This document shows, piece by piece, positions 56,429 to 64,000 of a stretch of DNA of 64,000 nucleotides. The position numbers and the translations under genes are program-made. Below the pieces are notes generated by a model. It made no database searches and was not told the origin of the DNA. It saw only the letters and a list, made by a program, of their open reading frames with translations. Position 1 is the stretch's first letter. Each line of letters begins with the position of its first letter. The DNA comes from Triticum aestivum. Lineage: Eukaryota > Streptophyta > Magnoliopsida > Poales > Poaceae. The stretch spans positions 518,523,915-518,587,914 of the forward strand of contig NC_057795.1 of assembly GCF_018294505.1 (NCBI RefSeq). The letters run 5' to 3'.

Positions 56429-57475
56429 ATGTCTTTGTTTTGTGTAGCTCGTTGATGACTTGTCCTTCCTTTCCGAATCCTTGCTTCTCCATGAGGGTCT
56501 TCGTTCATAACGATCATCTCTACTCCTCCTCTCTCTTGGTGGTGATTCTTCTCTTTTGCTTCTTCTTTTTGGAGAATCTTCTCTTCTTTTGTAGGATGTC
56601 GTACACTCATTGGAGTAGTGTCCAGGCCTCCCACAATTGTAGCAATTGCGCTCTCGACTAGAAGATCTTTCGTCATGATAAGACCTTGACTTGGAGCTTC
56701 TTTCTTTGCTTCTACTCTTGTAGAATTTGTTGAAGTTCTTCACCATTAAGCTCAATTCTTCATTGAAGGTTTGTTTCTCACTTGAAGATGTGGGGGCTTC
56801 ACTTGAGGCTTTGTAAGCACCACTTGACTTGTTATGAAGTTCCTCCTTATCCTTGAGTGACATCTCATGAGCAACAATTCTTCCAATGACTTCCGTTGGC
56901 TTGAGATCTTTGTAGTTTGGCATCATTTGAATCAATGTGCACACGGTATCATACTTTCCATCCAATGCTCTTAGGATCTTCTTGATGATGAATTTTTCGG
57001 TCATCTCTTCACTCCCTAAGCCGGCAATCTCATTTGTGATAAGAGCAAGCCTAGAGTACATTTCAGCGACACCTTCACCATCCTTCATTTTGAACTTGCC
57101 AAGCTGACTTTGGAGCACATCCAACTTGGATTCCTTGACGGATTCGGTACCTTCATGCATATCAATCAAAGTATCCCCATTTTCCTTTGCATTCTCAAGA
57201 TGGCTGATTTTGTTGAATTCTTCGGGGCACAATCCGTTGAAGATGATATCACAAGCTTGAGCATTGTATTGCAGCATCTTCAATTCTTCCGCATTCGCTT
57301 CACGGTTCGGTTCTCTCCCATCAAAGAATTTACCTTGCAAGACAATACAAATAATTGCCCAAACGGCGGGGTTATGTCCGAGAATATGCATTTTCATCTT
57401 ATGCTTCCAACTAGCAAAATTAGTACCATCAAAGTAAGGACCTCTACGGTGATAATTTCCCTTGCTAGATGCCAT
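56429..57475 (-). CDS. Copia gag (left unit), open but 3' truncated
   Basis: ATG at 57475 (MASSKGNYHRRGPYFDGTNF). UBN2-type gag: FDGTNFASWKHKMKMHI, then LQSQLGKFKMKDGEGVAEMY, then TEKFIIKKILRALDGKYD. A CCHC zinc knuckle follows at residues 278-291 (CYNCGRPGHYSNEC), then an Arg/Ser-rich tail. No stops. It is cut at 56429 by the junction and the frame runs on by chance through filler and antisense Fatima sequence to 56363. Gag packages element RNA; the rest of the polyprotein is gone. The start is 72 nt inside the primer-binding site. Confidence 0.88.
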
Positions 57476-57546
57476 ACTCTCCTAGGTTGCGAAACCAAGG
57501 CTATGACCACCAAAAGCTATGGAAATCAAAGCAAATGGAGACCAAA

Positions 57547-57558
57547 GCTCTGATACCA
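57547..57558 (-). other. Primer-binding site (initiator Met tRNA) of the Copia element
   Basis: Minus-strand TGGTATCAGAGC, the standard plant Copia site, 2 nt from the LTR end at 57561. Confidence 0.93.
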
Positions 57559-57560
57559 CT

Positions 57561-59246
57561 TGTAGGACCTTGAAGTATGTCTAGAGGGAGGTGATTAGAC
57601 TACTTGACCAATTAAAAACTTAACCTTTTCCCAATTTTAGAGTTTGGCAGATTTTAGCTATCTTAGGACAAGTCAAGCAATCATCACACTATTCAAGCAA
57701 TCATGCAAAGAGTATATATGCAGCGGAAATTAAAGCATGCAACTTGCAAGAAAGTAAAGGGAAGGGTTTGGAGGATTCAAACGCAATTGGAGACACGGAT
57801 GTTTTTGGCGTGGTTCCGATAGGTGGTGCTATCGTACATCCACATTGGTGGAGACTTCAACCCACGAAGGGTAACGGCTGCGCGAGTCCACGGAGGGCTC
57901 CACCCATGAAGGGTCCACAAAGAAGCAACCTTGTCTATCCCACCATGGCCGTCGCCCACGAAGGACTTGCCTCACTAGCGGTAGATCTTTACGAAGTAGG
58001 CGATCTCCTTGCCCTTACAAACTCCTTGGTTCAACTCCACAATCTTGTTGGAGGCTCCCAAGTGACACCTAGCCAATCTAGGAGACACCACTCTCCAAGA
58101 AGTAACAAATGGTGCATTGATGATGAACTCCTTGCTCTTGTGCTTAAAATGATAGTTTCCCCAACACTCAACTCTCTCTCATGGGATTTGGATCTGGTGG
58201 AAAGAGGGTTTGAGTGGAAAGCAACTTGGGGAAGGCTAGAGATCAAGATTCATATGGTAGGAATGGAATATCTTGGCCTCAACATATGAGTAGGTGGTTC
58301 TCTCTCAGAAATGGTAAGTTGGAAGTGTAGGTTTAGTCTGATGGCTCTCTCAATGAATGAAGAGGAGGTGGAGGGGTATATATAGCCTCCACACAAAATC
58401 TAACCGTTACACACAATTTACCAAACTCGGTGGGACCGATTCAACAGACTCGGTCAGACCGATTTAGCAAACCTAGTGACCGTTAGTGATTTTCGGTGGG
58501 ACTGACATGCATCTCGGTGAGACCGATTCGGTTAGGGTTAGGGAATAACGTAATCTCGGTAAGACCGATTACACAAACTCGGTGAAACCGATTTTGGTAA
58601 TAAGCTTTCCAGAGAGTTGGTCAGGTAAACTCGGTGGGACCAATTTGCTCTTTTCGGTGAGACCGAAATGTTACAAAAGGGAAACAGAGAGTTTACATTG
58701 CAATCTCGGTGGGACCGATCGCCCACTTCGGTTAGACCGAAACGTTACGAAGGGAAACAGAGAGATTACAATCCCATCTCGGTGAGACCGAGATCCCTAT
58801 CGGTAAGACCGATTTGCTTAGGGTTTGTGGCAGTGGCTATGACTTTTGGAATCGGTGGCGCCGGATAGGAAGAATCGGTGTGACCGATTTTGGCTTTGGG
58901 TTTAGGTCATTTGTGGATGTGGGAAAGTAACTGAGGGTTTTGGAGCATATCACAAAGCACATGAAGCAAGAGGCTCATTAAGCAACACCTCATCCCTCCT
59001 TGATAGTATTGGCTTTTCCTATAGACTCAATGTGATCTTGGATCACTAAAATATAAAATGAAGAGTCTTGAGCTTTTGAGCTTGAGCCAATCCTTTGTCC
59101 TTAGTATTGTGAGGGATCCACTTTCATCATCCATGCCATGCCATTCATTGAGCTTTCCTGAAATAATAGTCTTGGAATAGCATTAGCTCAATGAGCTATA
59201 TGTTGTTATGAATTACCAAAACCACCTAGGGATAGTTGCACTTTCA
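57561..59246 (-). repeat. LTR of the Copia element (shared by left and right units)
   Basis: 1686 bp, minus-strand TGAAAGTGCAACTATCCC ... GGTCCTACA. TATA box on the minus strand (GCTATATATACCCC, 58376-58385). A purine-rich tract (AAAAAGGTGGAGAT) abuts the right end at 59247-59260, as expected of a 3' LTR, while a PBS abuts the left end, as expected of a 5' LTR. It contains about 14 TCGGT-N3-ACCGA mini-palindromes (58428-58890). Confidence 0.92.
58428..58890. repeat. Cluster of TCGGT-N3-ACCGA mini-palindromes in the Copia LTR
   Basis: About 14 copies by eye of a 13 bp interrupted palindrome such as TCGGTGGGACCGA, TCGGTGAGACCGA and TCGGTAAGACCGA, spaced 15-60 bp, lying upstream of the TATA box in U3. 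A second cluster lies at 61030-61830. Confidence 0.85.
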
Positions 59247-59763
59247 ATCTCCACCTTTTTGGTAATTGATGACAACATATAGATCAAAGCTTCGACAAAT
59301 GATAATAAGAATAAAAACATCGTCGCTTTGAGAAGTATGTGATAGGCAAGAGCTCCCCCTAAATTTGTGCATAGTTTAAAATTTACTTTGGACTGCAAAT
59401 GCACAATGAATTAGGCTCATGGGTTACTCTTCCATGTCACATACATCTTGGTGGAGCGCTCAAAATGATAAGTATTGAATACATGCACTCATCACCAAGC
59501 AAAGTGAATGATCACATAAGATAGATAGGATAATATCATCAAACATGCATAAGTCTAGCTTATGATCAAACACATGATCATCAATGTCTCACAAGCATAG
59601 TATCTCAACCAATCAAAAGCAAACAAGTTTAACCAACAAAGCAAGAGAGAACAAAAGCAACACTCTCTCTCTCTCTCGAAATCTATGATCTATACATTTT
59701 TCTCCCCCTTTGGCAACAAGTTATCAAAAAATTCATAGAAAATGCATAGTGCTAGATCGACTC
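59247..59763. other. 3' non-coding part of the Copia element
   Basis: AT-rich sequence between the extra ORF and the LTR, with a short (CT)n microsatellite at about 59666-59681. No ORF supported. Confidence 0.55.
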
Positions 59764-60897
59764 TCAGGCTTGATCTTCAGTTGGTGGTGTAGAGATGGCT
59801 CCTTGGACGAAGGCCTCAGTTGATGTAGAGGGTGCTGGAGTAGATGTTGAAGAGTGTTGCACTGGAGCTGAAGGGGCAGTAGCTGGTGCTGAAGATGTTG
59901 CTCTAGTATCTGGCACTGGCACAACAGCTGACCTCTGAGCTCTAGGCACTCTGGCAAAGACATTAGTGGTAGTCTTTCCCTTCCTCTCCTGCATGTCATC
60001 CTGCAGTTTCTCCACAACTGTCTGAATCTGAGTTACCTTGACATCAAGATCATGAAATTTGAGTTCCATGATTCTCTCCAGGCTCTCCTGATTCTGAGTG
60101 AGGGTGGCCAATCCCTTCTCAATCCTCAGAGATGATGCTATCAAGTAACCAAGCTGCTCCTACTTGTTCTTCAAGAAATACTCAGATGCCTCCTCTTGAG
60201 TTGGCATCTTGGCAGCCTTCTCCTTCCTTGCCTTCTCCTTCTTATCTTGAGCTTGAACTGATGATCGATCATCCTCATTCATGACAACCTCATTGTCTTC
60301 AAAGTCTGGATAGAGTGGAAAATGTTCCCTATCCAATAGATATTTGCCGGTTCCCATCTTTGAGTTAATCAACTCCTGAATTTGAGGTGCATATCCACAG
60401 CTCCTCTTCTGATCTGCTGCAGTCCTCTTAATGGTTTCAACTATAAGGCTCATGACTTTGAATTTCTGTGGCACATCAAATAAATGCAACATATTGATGG
60501 CATGCCCTCTGATCATGTTGTGGTCACCAGACTTGGGCAACAGAGTGTGCCTCAGAATCCAATTGATAGTTGGCAGCCCTGACAACAAAAAATGGACTGA
60601 TCCAAAAGAGAAAGTCTCTAGGGCTTTGTCTGGGATCTCCTTGTAGATGTGTGCCATGGTATTGTGTCCCATTTTCTTCTTGAGCACCACTTTCTTGGAA
60701 GTAGCCTCATCTTCTTCAGCTCTATAGTCCTCATCCTCTGAGTCTGAGGTTCTCTTTCTCCTTTGCCTAGTAGCAGCCTTAGGCAGGTTGCTAGGAGTGC
60801 TTCTGCTCCCTTCATCTGAAGTGCTGGAGGGACTAGTGCCCTCACTCATGTGAATCTGCTCTGCTGACCTGTTCTGGCTGTCACTCTGGTCTGACAT
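59764..60897 (-). pseudogene. Extra ORF of the Copia element (env-position, one stop)
   Basis: Single frame of 378 codons from the ATG at 60897 (MSDQSDSQNRSAEQIHMSEG) to the stop at 59764, interrupted only by a TAG at 60157-60159. Residues 1-80 are Ser-rich and basic (RQRRKRTSD); a globular part follows (LETFSFGSVHFLLSGLPTIN, MIRGHAINMLHLFDVPQKF, GYAPQIQELINSKMG). Next come a charged helix (KKEKARKEKAAK), a coiled coil (FHDLDVKVTQIQTVVEKLQD) and a Pro/Ala/Ser/Thr-rich tail. It occupies the position of the env-like ORF of SIRE-type Copia elements, but I see no signal peptide or membrane segment. It may belong to the plant transposon proteins of unknown function. Confidence 0.65.
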
Positions 60898-61606
60898 GCT
60901 GCAAAAACTGACTGCTGACCCTGTGAAGAGTTATAGATGAGATAGAATGGACGAGCATCACAAAATGCAGAGATTTTTGCAAAAGAATGATTCAAAAATT
61001 CAGTTTTAGTTTTCCACAGAAAGCATTTTGGATCAACCGATTTTCAAACTCGGTGATACCGAAGCAGCTTTTGGAACCTAAACTGGTGAACTCGGTTGGA
61101 CCGAGTCACAGTTCCGTGGCACCGAGACTGCTAGGGTTTCACAGAATCCTAAAATCGGTCGCACCGATTAGTAATTCTCGGTCAGACCTAGAGTCACTAG
61201 TGCAATGGCATAAGCCAAATCGGTGAGACCGAGTTTTTCAACTCGGTGGGTCCGAGATGGTTTCGGCGGAAACCTAACCCTAAAAATTTGAATCTAATCT
61301 ACTCTACGGACTACTTTGGCTGGATAGAATTGTTTCAATCATGGCAAGATTCAATAAGAGTACAATGTGCTAGGAATCAGATGTGGATAGCACAAATATC
61401 GAGTCCATACCCTAGTTCGGCGATGAACTCGCTACAGCGACAACGATGGGGTTGAATTCCGTGGACGGCGGCGGAGACCAGCTACAGGAGGCGGCTGGCA
61501 ACGAGGAGACTATCCGGAGACCTTCGATGGCAGAGCGAGCTATTGCGCAGGCGAAGGGGTTCGGAGGAATTTCCAAATTTTTTGCCCGTGACTATATATA
61601 GCTCGA
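60898..61606 (-). promoter_or_regulatory. Probable internal promoter and leader intron of the Copia extra ORF
   Basis: Minus-strand TATA box (GAGCTATATATAGTC, 61593-61600), then a GC-rich CGCCGCCGTCC leader. A possible donor (GGTATGG, GT at 61409-61410) and an acceptor (CTCTTCACAG ending at 60921) place the ATG (60897) 24 nt into the second exon. The inferred intron is 61410-60921. Splicing is predicted from sequence only. Confidence 0.5.
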
Positions 61607-61830
61607 CCCTGTTGGTGTGACCGAGTGGAACAACTCGGTGGCACCGAGATGCATAACTATGTTCAGTTACAGCAACTCGGTGTGACCGAAAAGTTCAAAT
61701 CGGTGGCACCGATATTGAAAACTCAGATCAACTTAATGATCTCGGTTGGACCGGAGTGGAGGAATCGGTCAGACCGAGAGTCACAAAGAGGTTTTGGAAG
61801 TTTAAGTCTATGACAAATCGGGGACTCCGA
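61030..61830. repeat. Second cluster of TCGGT-N3-ACCGA mini-palindromes
   Basis: About 14 copies by eye (for example TCGGTTGGACCGA, TCGGTGGCACCGA, TCGGTCAGACCGA) on both sides of the internal TATA box at 61593-61600, inside the Copia internal region rather than the LTR. Confidence 0.82.
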
Positions 61831-62655
61831 GTGCTCCTCACACAGAGTGGTTCGAATCTGACTTGATCAAATTTTGTGATGTAGCATGAATAGAGTTTGA
61901 GACGAGAAAAGCATAGATAGCTAGAGAAAGTTCTTAGACATTCTTGTCCATCCACTTGTCCAAAAGAAGAAAGATCCAAACAATCAAAACAACAAGTGGA
62001 TGTCCTTGAATGAGTAAAATATGCACCAACATGCGCACATAATAAGATAGCAAATGAAATATGTGGCAAAGCATGCACAACCAATTCTAGCATCTATCAA
62101 ACAATTGGCGATGACTAGGTCATCTATATATGAGTATATTGACTTAGGAGTCAAATGAGAACATTTGATCATAGGTCATACTCACCGTTTAAGCTCAAGT
62201 GGGGTTACCACTTTTACATAATGCATTGATGTGTTCACACCATTAGAGTTGCTTTGACTCAATTTTTAGAGTTAAGCTCCCCCTAGATGTGAGATCCCCC
62301 CTTAGAGGGATGAACTAACCTTGGGTTTTTTCAATGATGACTTCATGTAGGTGTTGAAGATGTGGATGCTCAATGTTGATGTAGATCATTTGGAGCAATC
62401 CTTTGGAGTGAGTTGCACTTTCAACTTACCTACATGGGTTAGTCCCACAAGGAACAAACAAGAATATCCATAGACATAGAGTGATGCACACACAAGATGA
62501 TGTCCATGAAAACATTAGGTTACCTTGTCCCTTGCCTTACCAACATGAGGGTTTGTGACTCCTTGAACTAGTGCAGGATGTGGAAGTTGATTGCACTTGT
62601 TCTTGCCATAATGATATGCGTGAAGAATGTTGGCGGAGTCACCCTCAAGAACTCT
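61831..62655. other. Copia internal region lacking pol
   Basis: Lies where protease, integrase and RT would be. No Copia pol motif in any frame; AT-rich with several short GCTCCCCCTAGA-type stretches. Non-coding as far as I can see. Confidence 0.6.
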
Positions 62656-64000
62656 CTAGTTCTTCTTCTTCGGGATCCACATCATCTTGATGGGAATCCT
62701 TGGAGTTGTAGTTGTACTTGATGAAGTAGAACTTGACGTAGTCTTGGGAATCCACTTGAACGAGGCTTTAGGTGCTTCTTCAAATGCATCAATCTCTTCT
62801 TGAAGCTTGTCATTGCCTTTGTTCTTGTGGTCTTGTGGTGGAAGATCATCTTGAGCTTGTGTTCCCTTGAAGGAAGTAGGATCGTACTTCTCTTGTTGAG
62901 GAACAAACTTCGTCTTGGGGTATTGATATTCTTCCCACTCAACTCCATTGGCATTGAACTTTCGTTCAAAACCAACACCTTGATTCTTCCGGTGTCTTCC
63001 TTGCTTGCGTACAATTTCCTTGAATTGCTTACTCCCGGCAAGGCTCTTGTAAACACCTTTCTCTATAATTCCCTTCAATAAGCTATTTTCTTGCTCAAGT
63101 GTAACTTGGCTAAGAGAATCATTAGTGGAATCAAGAGAACTACTAGAAGCAACATTATTGGATTTGACATTATTATTATTGTTACTACTAGAGGAAGCAT
63201 ATTTCTTGTACTTGTTACTAGAATTGACTTGAGGCATGTAAGTAGATAAGAGTAAACGCTTGGCAATGTAAGAAGAACTTTTCTTACAGAGATCATCATT
63301 GATTGCTTTTAAGAACTCATGCTCTTGCTCAAGATTGAGCTTTTCAAAGCGTAACTTCTCACGAGTCCTTAAAAGTTATCGATGATTTTCGAAGATAGTT
63401 TCATGAGCCAACTTAAGAGTGTTTAGTTCTTTAGTTAGAAGCTCAATCTTCTCCTTATCATTGTCATTCGTTTTATCTTGATTAGCATGATTAATTGACG
63501 TTTCATCATAGTATTCATCACTAGAGTTGTCAACAAGTAAATCATCATCCACAAGCAAGTCATCTTCATCACTATTGAAATCAACATACTCAGGATGTGT
63601 TACCTTTGGACCTTTGGCCATGAAGCATCTTCCAATTCCTTCATTTGGTGAATCAAATATGTCGTAGGAGTTGGTTCACACAAGTGCTAGACCGTCAACA
63701 CCTTCATCTTGAGTATATTCGGAGCCGGAGTGATAGCTTCTCTCGGAGTGATTGTCGGAGTCGGAGCCGGATACCCATTCACCAACATGAGCTTGATGTC
63801 TTCGTTTTGTGTAGCTCCTTGATGACTTGTCCTTCCTTTCTGAATCCTTGCTTCTCCGTGAGGGTCTTCGTTCATAACGATCATTTCTACTCCTCCTCTC
63901 TCTTGGTGGTGATTCTTCTCTTTTGCTTCTTCTTTTTGGAGAATCTTCTCTTCTTTTGTAGGGTGCCGTACACTCATTGGAGTAGTGTCCAGGCCTCCCA
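62656..64000 (-). pseudogene. Copia gag C-terminal part (right unit), two stops
   Basis: Same frame from the window edge: Arg/Ser-rich tail matching the left gag (e.g. KRREDSPKRRSKREESPPRE), a stop near 63691, and MAKGPKVTHPEYVDFNSDED. A coiled coil follows (EKIELLTKELNTLKLAHETI), a stop at 63376-63378, KLNLEQEHEFLKAI, an Asn/Ser-rich linker, SLAGSKQFKEIVRKQGRHRK, and a basic end (MMWIPKKKN) at 62656. This long spacer after the zinc knuckle is typical of SIRE/Maximus-type Gag. The zinc knuckle itself lies just beyond 64000. Protease should follow but does not. Confidence 0.8.

Larger units (their letters stand above)
56429..64000 (-). mobile_element. Copia LTR retrotransposon (SIRE/Maximus-type), rearranged, LTR with internal sequence on both sides
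   Basis: Minus strand. From right to left: gag C-terminal part (64000-62656), a stretch without pol (62655-61607), an extra ORF (60897-59764), LTR (57561-59246), primer-binding site, gag (57475-56429, truncated). The LTR is therefore the 3' LTR of the right unit and the 5' LTR of the left unit. Protease, integrase, RT and RNase H are absent from the right unit. The Copia assignment rests on the UBN2-type gag, the initiator-Met PBS and the gag zinc knuckle. Confidence 0.82.

Noticed and set aside
57744..58289. Plus-strand 181-codon ORF in the Copia LTR
   Set aside because: Lies wholly inside the LTR U5/R region, antisense to the element, without promoter or domain; best explained as a chance frame.
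58428..58890. CRISPR-like or tRNA-like palindromic repeats
   Set aside because: 13 bp dyads at irregular spacing in a plant LTR; no spacer structure, no cloverleaf, and the sequence is eukaryotic.
1..64000. tRNA, rRNA or conserved host gene
   Set aside because: I scanned for tRNA-like T-loop/anticodon patterns, rRNA blocks and known housekeeping motifs and saw nothing convincing; short sequences complementary to tRNA 3' ends are retrotransposon primer sites.

Overview
The window looks like repeat-rich intergenic DNA of a Triticeae grass (wheat, Aegilops or a close relative). It contains a BARE/Angela/WIS Copia LTR end, several Gypsy elements with Triticeae-type LTRs (family names such as Fatima and WHAM are from memory and tentative), a CACTA transposon and a Copia element of the SIRE/Maximus type. 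I found no convincing intact host gene. The only non-mobile-looking coding traces are a broken Myb/SANT-like sequence (2613-3661) and a broken ORF family of unknown function that now lies in two pieces (4151-4859 and 31458-31756) on either side of a 26.6 kb insertion.

Layout. 1-2416: the 5' end of a minus-strand Fatima-like Gypsy (copy A), inserted in an Angela/BARE LTR (2417-2603). 2604-4859: Myb-like pseudogene, then the C-terminal half of the unknown ORF. 4860-31457: a minus-strand Gypsy ('Gypsy-2') with both LTRs, gag, protease, RT, RNase H and integrase, plus a multi-exon gene on the opposite (plus) strand. A Fatima-like element (copy B, 12574-25945, TSD CCACC) sits inside its RNase H gene. 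Copy B is itself interrupted by a 4.2 kb solo LTR (18591-22811, TSD GCCTC). 31458-31756: N-terminal half of the unknown ORF. 31757-34109: LTR and gag of a WHAM/Athila-like Gypsy, cut by a CACTA transposon (34110-44479). The CACTA carries a complete 7.4 kb Gypsy ('Gypsy-3', 34249-41688, TSD ATGAC). 44480-56418: two tandem Fatima-like units sharing the middle LTR (copies C and D). 56419-56428: a 10 bp filler junction. 56429-64000: a minus-strand Copia element in which one LTR (57561-59246) has internal sequence on both sides.

The unifying theme is retrotransposons that carry extra genes with gene-like structure. Gypsy-2 and the Fatima-like copies B and C each have, between pol (or gag-protease) and the 3' LTR, an antisense gene encoding a roughly 900-residue protein. 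That protein has an N-terminal domain resembling the 'putative gypsy type transposon' family (Transposase_28), an acidic/basic linker, a coiled coil and a conserved C-terminal domain. The Gypsy-2 version has its own TATA box and a 5'UTR intron, and the coding exons of the two families follow the same plan. Gypsy-3 has an unrelated antisense ORF with a B3-like DNA-binding fold in the same position. The Copia element has a sense-direction extra ORF behind its own TATA box and a probable leader intron. Copies B and C contain gag-protease plus the antisense gene but no RT or integrase, so the subfamily appears to be non-autonomous.

Most reading frames are decayed, largely by C-to-T/G-to-A changes (CAG/CAA to TAG/TAA, TGG to TAG), as expected of methylated, silenced repeats. 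All calls are from reading the sequence; no database search was run.
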